Source: PLA3 sp964592235 (GTDB lineage: Bacteria > Planctomycetota > Phycisphaerae > UBA1845 > UTPLA1). From it: a stretch of DNA of 64,000 bases. Shown piece by piece: positions 8,694-18,207 of this stretch (the stretch's first letter is position 1; every line of letters starts with the position of its first letter). Made by a program: the position numbers and the translations under genes. The notes beneath the pieces were generated by a model that did no database searches, was not told where the DNA came from, and was given only the letters and a program-made list of their open reading frames with translations. Location of the stretch: NCBI GenBank assembly GCA_964592235.1, contig CAZQCF010000008.1, positions 1 to 64,000 of the forward strand, read 5' to 3'.

Positions 8694-10466
8694 ATGCATT
8701 GGCAGGGTCGATTCTTCAAGCGCGTCTTCTCGCGCTTGGGAATTCTATTATGCCTGGGCATGCTGCTGGTTTGCGCGGTCACCTGGCAGATTATGCACCG
8801 CTGGCTCGCGGGGTACACCCAGGATCAGATCGTCAACCAGGCGCACCTCTCCAAGTTAGCCATTGAACGACAGTGGCCGCTTGATGTCGCCACAATTCAG
8901 CGGGAGTGCGATCACATGCACGAGCTGACCGGCTTGCGCCTGACCGTGATGGCTCCCGACGGGCGCGTGCTGGCGGACTCGAACGCGAACCCGTTGGAGA
9001 TGGAGAATCACGCAAAACGTCCGGAGGTGGTGGCAGCCCTTGAAGGACGACTCGGGCGGGACATTCGCAAGAGCAGTTCGGTCGGCGAGGATTTTGTTTA
9101 CGTCGCTTTGCCGCTCGTACACGAAGGCCGCCTTGCGACCGTGGTCCGCGTAGCTGCCCCGGCGGCTGATATCAAGCGGCGTGAGGAAGCACTGATCAAG
9201 TGGATCACGGTCGGCCTTGCCATCGCCATTCCCTTGGCGTTGTTGGGCGCGTGGGTTCTCTCGAAGGCGTTGGCCCGTCCGGTGCAGCGCGTGAGTATCC
9301 TTGCGCGGCGGCTGTCGACGGGGGATTTGCAGGAGCGCGTTGAAGTCGGCGGAGACGATGAGATTTGGCAGGTTGCCGAGTCGCTGGAGACGATGCGCGA
9401 GAACCTCCTTGCGCGCGTGCATGAAGTTCAGCAACAGCGAAAGGACCTGGAAGTCACCGTCAGCCACCTCGAAGAGGGGATCATTACCGTGGATCGCGCC
9501 GGGCTGGTTCTGACGGCCAATGAGGCGTCCAGAAGGCTGCTTGCGGTGCAAAGCCCGCTGGTGGGTGGTGTTCTGGCCGATCAGATTCCCGACGGGCAAT
9601 TGCGGCAGATATGGATGGACGCGCTCTCGGCTGGTCGCCCCGAAATGCGCCGTGAGATGAAGCGGAGCAAGTCCGAAGGCGCGCTGCACTTAAGCGTGAC
9701 CATCATTCGTGTGACCGAGCCTGCGACGCCGATTGCGTGGCTGATCTGCCTACGGGACATCACGGCCCTGGCGCGATCTGCGGCGATGAAGACGGACTTC
9801 GTCGCTAACGCGTCACACGAGCTTCGCACACCGGTCGCCAGCATTCGCGCGGCCGTGGAGACGCTCAACGCCGACGGACTGGATCGCGAGATGACCCAGC
9901 GATTCATGCTCGTGATTTCGCGCAACGTCGAGCGGTTGCAGAACCTGACCGAAGACCTGATGGACCTGAACCGTGTCGAATCCGAATCGCCTGATCTGTC
10001 GGTTCGGCGGTTTCGTCCGGATGAGGTGTTTACGTCGATTCGGTCGGTGTTCGCCGAGGCGCTGCGGCAAAAAAGCGTGCGCCTGGAGTTTGTCAACGAG
10101 GTGGAGGAGCTGCAGACCGATCCGCGATGGCTTGAACTCGTACTGAAGAATCTCGTCGACAACGCCGTTAAGTTCGTTGGCATTGGTGGGCGAATCGATA
10201 TCCGATGTCGGCACGAAGGCGGAATGGCCCGGCTCGAAGTTGAGGACAACGGCTGCGGCATTCCGCAGTCGGATCTGGAGCGAGTCTTTGAGCGTTTTTA
10301 TCAGGTGGACAAGTCGCGTCGCGTCGGCATCGGGGGAACCGGGCTGGGGCTGGCCATCGTGAAGCACGCCGTGCTCGGCATGGGCGGCGAGGTTTCCATC
10401 GCCAGCGAGGAGGGCCGCTTCACGCGCGTCAGTTTCACCGTGCCGGTCGCGGCCGTGCCAGTGTGA
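8694..10466 (+). CDS. PhoR-like sensor histidine kinase
   Basis: A 590-residue membrane kinase from the ATG at 8694; GTG at 8640 would add 18 residues, and neither has a clear ribosome site. Layout: TM1 (~12-35), a periplasmic region of ~120 residues, TM2 (~165-190), HAMP, a PAS-like domain (~255-345), HisKA with the H-box 'NASHELRTP', and the ATPase domain with N-box 'NLVDNAVKF', G1 'DNGCGIP' and G2 'GGTGLGLAI'. All catalytic motifs are intact. It presumably phosphorylates the regulator encoded just upstream. The PAS plus large sensor domain agrees with PhoR, though the signal cannot be read from sequence. Confidence 0.5.
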   Translation: MHWQGRFFKRVFSRLGILLCLGMLLVCAVTWQIMHRWLAGYTQDQIVNQAHLSKLAIERQWPLDVATIQRECDHMHELTGLRLTVMAPDGRVLADSNANPLEMENHAKRPEVVAALEGRLGRDIRKSSSVGEDFVYVALPLVHEGRLATVVRVAAPAADIKRREEALIKWITVGLAIAIPLALLGAWVLSKALARPVQRVSILARRLSTGDLQERVEVGGDDEIWQVAESLETMRENLLARVHEVQQQRKDLEVTVSHLEEGIITVDRAGLVLTANEASRRLLAVQSPLVGGVLADQIPDGQLRQIWMDALSAGRPEMRREMKRSKSEGALHLSVTIIRVTEPATPIAWLICLRDITALARSAAMKTDFVANASHELRTPVASIRAAVETLNADGLDREMTQRFMLVISRNVERLQNLTEDLMDLNRVESESPDLSVRRFRPDEVFTSIRSVFAEALRQKSVRLEFVNEVEELQTDPRWLELVLKNLVDNAVKFVGIGGRIDIRCRHEGGMARLEVEDNGCGIPQSDLERVFERFYQVDKSRRVGIGGTGLGLAIVKHAVLGMGGEVSIASEEGRFTRVSFTVPVAAVPV

Positions 10467-10496
10467 TGTCGAAGGGCATCCGGCTGCGCGGTGATT

Positions 10497-10525
10497 TTGC
10501 GGGCTGAACCGGCGCGTGCTACGAT
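10497..10525 (+). promoter_or_regulatory. Promoter giving a leaderless start for the MogA/MoaB-like gene
   Basis: TTGCGG (10497-10502) and TACGAT (10520-10525) have a 17-base spacer. The ATG at 10532 begins six bases after the -10 box, so it coincides with the predicted transcription start. No Shine-Dalgarno sequence is present. Confidence 0.5.
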
Positions 10526-10531
10526 CCGGCC

Positions 10532-11050
10532 ATGTTCAAGGCGGCGGTGATTACAGTCTCCGATAGTCGGTCTGCAGGCTCGAAGGAAGATCGCAGCGGT
10601 CCGGCTGCGGCTGAACTGATCGGCGGACTGGGCGTAGAGGTCGTTGAGAGGCGAACGACGCCGGACGAGGCGGAGCAAATCGCTGATTGCGTACGATCAT
10701 TGGTGGGGCGGGTGAACCTGATTGTGACGACCGGCGGAACGGGAATCGGCCCGCGCGACGTGACGCCCGAGGCGATCATACCGTTGCTGAACCGCGAGCT
10801 GCCGGGTTTCGGGGAGATCATGCGGACGGGGGGCTATGCGAAGACGCCGATGTTCGACCGTACGCCGCTGTCGATCATGTCGCGCAGCGGGGCGGGGGTG
10901 ATTGGTCAGACGCTTGTCGTCATGCTCCCCGGCAGTGTCAGCGGAGTGCGGAGCGGGCTGGACCTGGTCGGCCCGGCCATTCGCCATGCACTGGGGGTTC
11001 TCAATCGCTCCGTCACGGACTGCTCCGCGGCGGCGCAGGGCCACGAATGA
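10532..11050 (+). CDS. moaB: Molybdopterin adenylyltransferase-like protein (MogA/MoaB family)
   Basis: A 172-residue cytoplasmic protein of the MoCF-binding fold. It carries the family signature 'TTGGTGIGPRDVTPEA' at about residues 67-82, and 'PGSVSGVRSGLD' near the C-terminus. MogA/MoaB proteins adenylylate molybdopterin before metal insertion in molybdenum cofactor synthesis. The length is normal for MoaB. No other moa/moe genes are in view. The stop codon overlaps the start of the rhomboid gene (ATGA), so the two are translationally coupled. MogA and MoaB cannot be separated by eye. Confidence 0.5.
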   Translation: MFKAAVITVSDSRSAGSKEDRSGPAAAELIGGLGVEVVERRTTPDEAEQIADCVRSLVGRVNLIVTTGGTGIGPRDVTPEAIIPLLNRELPGFGEIMRTGGYAKTPMFDRTPLSIMSRSGAGVIGQTLVVMLPGSVSGVRSGLDLVGPAIRHALGVLNRSVTDCSAAAQGHE

Positions 11051-11889
11051 TCCCGATTCGCGATGATAATCCAACCGTCGGAACGCCCGTTGTGACGATT
11101 GCCCTGATCGTCATCAACGTGCTGGTGTTCTTTGCCGAGCTGGGCCAGGGCCAGCGAATGCAGGAGTTCATCTGGAAGTACGGCTACGTTCCGGCGGAAT
11201 TGACCGAGTCGCGTGCCGACCTTCGCCGCGCGATGATTGACGAGGCGCCGCTTCAACCGGCGACGGACCAATTCGGCAATCGGCTCGTCGATCCGTTTGG
11301 CCGGCCGCTGGGGCGGCGCGTGCCGCTTCCGTTCGACGAGGCGATCGCGCTGCCGGCGTGGCTGAATATCTTCACTTGTATGTTTTTGCACGGCGGCTGG
11401 GGGCATCTGCTGGGCAACATGCTGTACCTGTGGATCTTCGGGAACAACATCGAGGACCGACTCGGCTCGGCGCTGTTCTTCGTCTTCTATCTGGCGACCG
11501 GCCTGGTCGGGAACCTCGCACACACGCTCTTCGATTCCGGTGTCGTGCCGCTGGTCGGCGCGAGCGGCGCGATCAGCGGCCTGATGGGCGGGTACTTGTT
11601 GCTGTTTCCCCATGCGCGCGTGCTGGCGCTGGTGCCGGCGGGCTGGTATTGGTTCACGGTCAAGCTGCCGGCGTGGGTCTTTCTCGGGTTCTACGTTGTG
11701 CTTCAAAACGTGTTCCCCGCGCTGGGCGGATTCGTCGGCGCCGGTGGGCAGAACAGCGCCGTTGCGTATCTGGCGCACCTGGGTGGCTTCGTCGGTGGGA
11801 TGGCGTTCATCCATTTGTTTCCGCATCGACCGGTCGCGCCGCGTGCCCGGCGCGAAATCAGCGACGAAGATGCCGACCTCGTGATCTGA
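11047..11889 (+). CDS. Rhomboid-family intramembrane serine protease
   Basis: A 280-residue membrane protein starting at the ATG that overlaps the previous stop (ATGA). It has about six transmembrane helices and the rhomboid marks: 'HGGWGHLLGNMLYLW' after the second helix, the catalytic Ser in 'GASGAISGLMGG' and the catalytic His in 'LAHLGGFVGG'. The Ser-His dyad is intact, so it should be an active protease cleaving within membrane segments. A ~65-residue insert between the first and second helix ('EAPLQPATDQF..' region) is typical of many bacterial members. Its substrate is unknown; coupling to a molybdenum-cofactor gene is probably incidental. Confidence 0.5.
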   Translation: MIPIRDDNPTVGTPVVTIALIVINVLVFFAELGQGQRMQEFIWKYGYVPAELTESRADLRRAMIDEAPLQPATDQFGNRLVDPFGRPLGRRVPLPFDEAIALPAWLNIFTCMFLHGGWGHLLGNMLYLWIFGNNIEDRLGSALFFVFYLATGLVGNLAHTLFDSGVVPLVGASGAISGLMGGYLLLFPHARVLALVPAGWYWFTVKLPAWVFLGFYVVLQNVFPALGGFVGAGGQNSAVAYLAHLGGFVGGMAFIHLFPHRPVAPRARREISDEDADLVI

Positions 11890-11922
11890 CGAACAGCCGA
11901 AACCATCGGGCCGTACGACGGT

Positions 11923-12830
<908 letters not shown>

Positions 12831-12834
<4 letters not shown>

Positions 12835-13646
12835 TCAGTTTACCGCTGACAGGCAAGACGCTTCGGGGTTACGCCGTCGTAATTGTGGGGGCGCACCTGC
12901 TGCTGTGCGCGTTCGCGGCGCTGTACATGGTCGTGACGGCGTCGGTGCCGATCGAGCGCAGCCTGGAAATGCTGAATCTCGAGTGGGTGCGCAGCTTGCT
13001 CACGGCGCTGCTGGGGAGCGATGTCGGATCGCAGTTCACGCCGAACGGGATCACCGCGTTCTTCTTCGTGCATCCGCTGATGTGGACGCTAGTCGTAGCG
13101 ACGCTGATCACGATTTCCACCGGGGTCATGGCCGGCGAAGTGGATCGCGGCACGATGGACCTGCTCGCGTCGCTGCCGATCTCCCGAGCGCGGCAGTACG
13201 GCTCGCACACGCTGGTGCTGGTGGCGCTGGGGGTCCCGTTCATCGTGGCCATCCTCGTCGGGATTCGCCTGGGCCTGGCGATCAAGCCACAGAAGGAGAT
13301 TGAGTTCTGGCGGCTGGCGATTGTGGCGGGGCATCTTTATGTCGTGTATGTGGCACTCTCGGCGTGCTGCCTCGCGGTCTCGGCGATGTGCAATCGACGC
13401 GGAGTGGCGGCGGGCATCTGCTTCGTGGCCATTTTCTATTGTTTTGTGATTAACTTTCTGGCGGAGTTGTGGGGCCCGGCAAAGCGGATTTCGTGGACGA
13501 GCTTTCTGCATTACTACCGGCCGCTGCCGATTGTCCGCGCGGGGGCGTGGCAGGTGCGTGAGATTGCAATTCTGCTGTCCGTCGCGGCGGCTTTCTGGAT
13601 TGGCGGGCTGATCGCCTGGACGCGGCGGGACATCCCCGCGCGCTAG
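12831..13646 (+). CDS. ABC-2 type membrane permease
   Basis: A 271-residue protein with six hydrophobic segments and the conserved ABC-2 region around 'GEVDRGTMDLLASLPISR' (~residue 100-120). The chosen ATG overlaps the ATPase stop and has GAGGAGG upstream. It is the membrane partner of the preceding ATPase. Its stop codon overlaps the stop codon of purH on the other strand (both use the CTAG at 13643-13646). Confidence 0.5.
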
Positions 13647-15367
13647 TGCTTGAAGTGCCGCGTGCCGGTGAAGATCATCGCGACACCGCGCTCGTCGCAG
13701 GCGCGAATCACATCCTCATCGCGCTTCGAGCCGCCGGGCTGGATGATCGCCGTCACGCCCGCGTCGATCAGGATGTTCGGCCCGTCGGCGAAGGGGAAGA
13801 ACGCATCGGACGCCGCTGCACTGCCGGCGAGTTTCTCCGCGTGGCCGTTCTCGCGGGCCAGCCACGTGGCGATGCGGCAGCTCATGACGCGGCTCATCTG
13901 TCCCGCGCCGTTGCCGATCAGCATGCCGCCGTTGCAGATGCTGATCGCATTGGACTTGGTGTGCTTGGCGACGAGCCAGGCCAATCTCAAATCTGACATT
14001 TCAAATTCTGTCGGGCGGCGCTTCGTGACGACCTTCCACTGTTCCTCGTTGAGGCCGAGCAGGTCCCGTGTCTGCACGAGCATGCCGCCCGATATCTTCT
14101 TGAAATCGAACTCGATTGGATTGGGAGGCGCAAGCATATCTGCGACGGCCAGCAGTCTGACGCGCTGGCCCCAGGGCTTTCGTTCCTGAATAGCGACGAA
14201 TGCATCGCGCTGAAAGTCAGGTGCGAGCCAAACTTCCAGAAAGAAAGCTTTTTGTCCTACTTCTTTGCCCCACCGGTCTAGCGACTCCATGATGGCGGTT
14301 GCCAATTCGCGTGTCACGACACAACTCACCGCGAGCACTCCGCCGAACGCGGCAGCGGGAGCACCCAAATACGCACGTCGATAGGCAAGCTCGTCGTCTT
14401 GAGCAATGCCAACGCCGCAGGCGTTGTTATGCTTGACCATGACAGCTGCGACAAGCCCTGACATACTTCGCGCTACTTCACGGCAAATCTCAAGTGCGGC
14501 GTTAGCGTCGAGATAATTATTGAATGACATATCCCCTTGCCAAACTTTCGTAAGCGCAAGGCTGGCCGTGTCAGTTCCTCCATCCCATTCTCCATAAATC
14601 GGTTCGTAAAGTGCTCCTGCCTGATGGGGATTCTCCCCATACCGAAGGCGAAGCGATTCTTGAGCATCCCAATCAGCAACACATGGGAATGGCGGATTCT
14701 TGAGATACTCGCCGTCCCAACGAGGCTTTCGCTCTCGCTCCAATCGCAGTTTTCTGTGTGATTCGGAATCGAGTTGACCGCCGAGGTAGCCTTCGATCCA
14801 GGAGTCATATTCTGCCGTCGCGACAAAGGCCTCATAGGCAAGTCTTTGGCGATCGCCAATAGCGACGTCCCCGGCGGAGCGAATCAAATTTAGAATGTCG
14901 CTGTAATTGGACATATACGAGATCGCCAGCACATGCCTATGGTTCTTCGCTGCCGCGCGGAGCATGCACGGCCCGCCGATGTCGATCATCTCGATCGCGT
15001 CTTCAAATGTGCACGCCGGATCGGCCACCGTCTTTTCGAACGGATACAGATTCACCACCACCATGTCGATCGGCTGGATGCCGTGCTCGGCGAGTTGGCG
15101 CATGTGTTCGGGGTTGTCGCGGTCGGCGAGAATGCCGGCGTGAATCTTCGGGTGCAGCGTCTTCACGCGGCCGTCGAGCAGTTCGGGAAAGCCCGTAACC
15201 TCTTCGACCATTGTGACAGGAATGCCGGCGTCTTTGAGGTGCTTGGCGGTGCCGCCGGTGGAGATGATCTCGATGCCGAACTCATCGACGAGCGCGCGGG
15301 CGAAGTCAGCGATGCCCGTCTTGTCATAGACTGCAATAAGTGCCCGGCGAATGGGGTGTGTGGGCAT
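13643..15367 (-). CDS. purH: Bifunctional AICAR transformylase / IMP cyclohydrolase
   Basis: A 574-residue enzyme for the last two steps of IMP synthesis. The N-terminal IMP cyclohydrolase (MGS-like) domain shows 'STGGTAKHLKDAGI', 'TLHPKIHAGIL' and 'VVVNLYPF'. The C-terminal transformylase has 'LRYGENPHQ', 'MVKHNNACGVG' (catalytic Lys-His) and 'SDAFFPFADG'. It is somewhat longer than the usual ~520 residues, with extra sequence in the transformylase part. Notably, base composition falls from ~65-70 % GC at both ends to ~50 % in the middle (about 14200-14950), unlike the neighbours (see findings). It ends on the same four bases as the permease stop. Confidence 0.5.
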   Translation of the reverse strand: MPTHPIRRALIAVYDKTGIADFARALVDEFGIEIISTGGTAKHLKDAGIPVTMVEEVTGFPELLDGRVKTLHPKIHAGILADRDNPEHMRQLAEHGIQPIDMVVVNLYPFEKTVADPACTFEDAIEMIDIGGPCMLRAAAKNHRHVLAISYMSNYSDILNLIRSAGDVAIGDRQRLAYEAFVATAEYDSWIEGYLGGQLDSESHRKLRLERERKPRWDGEYLKNPPFPCVADWDAQESLRLRYGENPHQAGALYEPIYGEWDGGTDTASLALTKVWQGDMSFNNYLDANAALEICREVARSMSGLVAAVMVKHNNACGVGIAQDDELAYRRAYLGAPAAAFGGVLAVSCVVTRELATAIMESLDRWGKEVGQKAFFLEVWLAPDFQRDAFVAIQERKPWGQRVRLLAVADMLAPPNPIEFDFKKISGGMLVQTRDLLGLNEEQWKVVTKRRPTEFEMSDLRLAWLVAKHTKSNAISICNGGMLIGNGAGQMSRVMSCRIATWLARENGHAEKLAGSAAASDAFFPFADGPNILIDAGVTAIIQPGGSKRDEDVIRACDERGVAMIFTGTRHFKH

Positions 15368-15472
15368 GATTCAATGCGTCGGCTGATTGGTCGGCTGCAC
15401 GATGCGGCGACTGCCGCACGAAATCGCGCTGCGAAACCTTCAGTGTAAACGCCGAATCAGCCTCCAGCCAGA

Positions 15473-17410
15473 TCAACCGCCGCCACCACCCCCGCCGCCT
15501 CCGCCTCCGCCGCTCTCATCGTCTTCCGATTCGTCGTCATCGGAGTCTTCGTCGTCCGAGTCCTCTTCGGAATCATCCTCGCTGGCGTCGCTTTCCTCGG
15601 AGTCGTCCGAATCGTCGCCGGATTCGTCATCCGATGCACCGTCGTCACTCGAATCCGAATCGGAATTCTCATCATCTGATTCCTCGGCCGTGTCCTGGTC
15701 GCCTTCGTCGTCCCCGGTGTCCTTGTCGGCCGCTTCCTCATCCGATTCCGACGCGGCGCTTTCGCCTGCATCGTCCGCGGGCTTCTGGCTGTCTCCCTCT
15801 TCGGAAACCTCCACGAGACCGTGACCGCCGACCGGTTTGGCCGTGCTGCGGCTGGAGAGCAGGTCGTCGTCGAACATGAGTTCGCGCGCCGTGGGGCGCT
15901 TGGGCTGCTCGACGGTCTTCTTTTCAGCAGCCGCTTTTCGATCGGCGTCCACTTTGGCAATGGCCCGCGACTTGTCGGCGTCGTACAACACCTCGGCGAC
16001 ATCCTCGGGTCGAACCCGTGGGGCGAATCGCGAACGAAGGCTCTGCACGCGCCCGTCGGCCGACGCAATCAGAATTGCCTGGGCCGCAAAGCTGGAGGTT
16101 GCCTGTCGGACGCCGCTCAACTCGGCGACTTGCTTACGCGTCCCCTTGGCGGCATCGACACGAACCATCGCGCCGGCGCCGTCGTCCGAAAGCAGAATCA
16201 CATCGCGCTCAAGCTGCAAAAGGAATCGCCCGCCCTGGGGGCGCTTCCAGAGTTGCGTGCCGTTCGTTGCATCCAGGACGTAAAGCCCCGCATCGGGGAC
16301 CTGTAGGTAAACGCGACCGTCCGAGACATTCGGGGCCGTATTGAGCTGCGAATCGAATCGCTCGCGCCACAGACGCTTGCCCGTGAGCCGGTGTAGGCAG
16401 TAGAGCGAGCGATCGCTGGACGCCACAAAGAGGCGGTCTCCATCCAGCACCATGCCGGCGAAGATCGGCCCCTCGGTCGTGAAGGTCCAGTTCTTCGCTT
16501 TTTCCGCCTGCGTGCAGCAAGTGACCAGCCCATCTTGTCCGGCGATCAGCAGATTCTTTCCGTCGAGGATCGGCGGGGACGTCACCGTGTTCGGAGTCAG
16601 CAACTGCCAGTTGGTGACGTCGCGATGAATATCGACGCAGTAGAACCGCTGGTTGGCGGCGCCGACAAACAAATGAGTGGCGTTCGCGACAGCCGGGCTG
16701 CTTGCGGCAAAGGGCAGCTTGACCTCTTCAAGCGGCATATCCAGGTCCGCTTCGACTTTGTACCCGGCAAGCGGCTTGATGCTGGGATTCAGCGAAGTGA
16801 TTCGCCCCTTGCTGTACCGGTTCTCCACTACGCCTAATTGAATGCGCGCAACGGGGTCGCCCTCGCGATCACCGTATTCGTTTGCCATGTAGACGTTCAG
16901 GATCTCGCCGCCCTTGAGGCCGTGAACTTCGCCGAGATTCACCTCGGCCGTGTCGTGCTTGATCTCGACGACGACGCCGGAGAGATGGCGTGGCTCACTC
17001 GGGATGAGGCCGGTGCGGCGATCGAGCATGCGCACGGCGCCGGGTGTGGTGAAGACGGCGTAGTGATCGCTGTGCGTCGGGCCGCGTACTTGATCGTTCG
17101 CGGAAGAGACATCGGAAGCCCAGCGCAGGATGCCCGTATGCAGGTGAACGGCGTAAACTCGATTGCTGGAGGTCAGGACGTAAAGATTATCATCCAGTGC
17201 GACAGTACGCGTCACTTCCTCGCCACCGTCCAGCGGCAGATCAATGGTCCACGCCGATCGCAGGTCGAGCCGGCCCAGGGCTTCGTCGCTGACCATCTGC
17301 GCGTTCGCTGTGCGATTCAGCGCAGGCAACAGGATGCAGGCCATTGCCGCAACGAGGCAAGGCGCGCCGCGCGGCGTAGTCGGGCGAATCGTGTGGTCGC
17401 GCTTGAACAT
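15473..17410 (-). CDS. Secreted PQQ-like beta-propeller protein with acidic Ser/Asp tail and poly-Gly end
   Basis: A 645-residue protein with a signal peptide (to 'NRTANA'). Residues ~40-450 contain repeats typical of BamB/PQQ-dehydrogenase-like propellers ('LYVLDATNGTQLWKRP', 'LYCLHRLTGKRLWRE', 'VYAVHLHTGILRWASD'). Inserted at ~135-215 is a small beta domain ('VNLGEVHGLKGGEILNVY') like the FlgT C-terminal/SH3-like fold, also seen in the protein at 18208. From ~545 the chain becomes almost pure Asp, Glu and Ser and ends in twelve glycines. The propeller suggests a structural or assembly role at the envelope. The tail is unusual, resembling SD-repeat linkers of surface adhesins, and there is no anchor after it. 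Confidence 0.5.
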   Translation of the reverse strand: MFKRDHTIRPTTPRGAPCLVAAMACILLPALNRTANAQMVSDEALGRLDLRSAWTIDLPLDGGEEVTRTVALDDNLYVLTSSNRVYAVHLHTGILRWASDVSSANDQVRGPTHSDHYAVFTTPGAVRMLDRRTGLIPSEPRHLSGVVVEIKHDTAEVNLGEVHGLKGGEILNVYMANEYGDREGDPVARIQLGVVENRYSKGRITSLNPSIKPLAGYKVEADLDMPLEEVKLPFAASSPAVANATHLFVGAANQRFYCVDIHRDVTNWQLLTPNTVTSPPILDGKNLLIAGQDGLVTCCTQAEKAKNWTFTTEGPIFAGMVLDGDRLFVASSDRSLYCLHRLTGKRLWRERFDSQLNTAPNVSDGRVYLQVPDAGLYVLDATNGTQLWKRPQGGRFLLQLERDVILLSDDGAGAMVRVDAAKGTRKQVAELSGVRQATSSFAAQAILIASADGRVQSLRSRFAPRVRPEDVAEVLYDADKSRAIAKVDADRKAAAEKKTVEQPKRPTARELMFDDDLLSSRSTAKPVGGHGLVEVSEEGDSQKPADDAGESAASESDEEAADKDTGDDEGDQDTAEESDDENSDSDSSDDGASDDESGDDSDDSEESDASEDDSEEDSDDEDSDDDESEDDESGGGGGGGGGGGG

Positions 17411-17476
17411 GGCGAGCGAACTCCTTGTGCGGCGTTGCGCCGCCGTGTCTCGATGCCCCCCGGCATCGCGTGAAGG

Positions 17477-17746
17477 TCAGGCGTTTCGGGACGACGGCGG
17501 TTCGCTCGAATCGTCTTGGGACTTCGCTTCCACCGCGCGAAGTCGATCGATGCGATCCAGATCGTCCTGGATGCGGCTGGCGAGCTTGAAGATATACGGC
17601 TCACCACGCAACCGGCATTGCAAGTCGAGAACCATTTCCTCCCAGTTGCCCCCGTACAACTGGTCTCGGAGTCGCACCAGCATTCGATCTTCGGGCGACA
17701 GGTCGTTCGCCGGGCTAGCCTTCGGGCTGGTAGGCGGTTGGGCCAT
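17477..17746 (-). CDS. Small hypothetical protein (89 aa)
   Basis: I do not recognise a family. The protein is soluble and charged, with a flexible Pro/Ser-rich first 20 residues and then a likely helical core ('SPEDRMLVRLRDQLYGG.WEEMVLDLQCRL'). The ATG at 17746 is chosen because a good promoter lies just upstream; longer forms would overlap that promoter. It precedes the propeller gene by 66 bases on the same strand, so the two probably form an operon. Confidence 0.5.
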   Translation of the reverse strand: MAQPPTSPKASPANDLSPEDRMLVRLRDQLYGGNWEEMVLDLQCRLRGEPYIFKLASRIQDDLDRIDRLRAVEAKSQDDSSEPPSSRNA

Positions 17747-17778
17747 GATCGACGTCCGATGGGCCGCTTTCACCCCTA

Positions 17779-17807
17779 ATTTAATGGGTCTTTTGACCAC
17801 AGGTCAA
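17779..17807 (-). promoter_or_regulatory. Promoter overlapped by a perfect palindrome
   Basis: On the minus strand TTGACC (17802-17807) and TTAAAT (17779-17784) are 17 bases apart, upstream of the 89-residue protein gene. The -35 box is one arm of a perfect palindrome, TTGACC-ACA-GGTCAA (17793-17807), which could be an operator. Confidence 0.5.
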
Positions 17808-17991
17808 GCTGCGAGCGGCATTTGGCCCTGGCGGGGCAACGTCGTTATGGGCGAAATTCGAGTCTTGCGAGCAGCCGATTCCTTCCCAGATTCCGGACCA
17901 ATAAACACACCCCATGGAACGCGAGATTCTGATTGTTTCTAGGGCGGAACGAGCAATGCCTGATGGTCTTCGATTTGATGCGCGGGGCGGC

Positions 17992-18020
17992 TTGCAAAAC
18001 CCGTTTGCGTGGGGGATAAT
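17992..18020 (+). promoter_or_regulatory. Sigma70-type promoter for the coiled-coil membrane protein gene
   Basis: TTGCAA (17992-17997) and GATAAT (18015-18020) have a 17-base spacer. The predicted start near 18027 would give a leader of ~180 bases. A GTATGAT motif at 18060-18066 is an alternative -10. The rest of the 460-base spacer 17747-18207 shows nothing gene-like. Confidence 0.5.
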
Positions 18021-18207
18021 CCTGTGAGTCGGGCACGGTCGGCCGCCCAGGCCGGCACAGTATGATACGACCCGACCCTCACCGCACGCACGGCGTGCAT
18101 CCGACATCGCGCTGCGAAGTGTCGCCCACCCCGGGGGGGAGTGGCAGTTACGGATTTACGCGGTCACACACCCAGGGCGGGACAGGATCGCAGCGAGGGA
18201 GGTTTCT

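Noticed and set aside
15375..15480. A terminator between the propeller gene and purH
   Set aside because: A small GCGGC/GCCGC hairpin is present but has no U-run, so termination there cannot be claimed.
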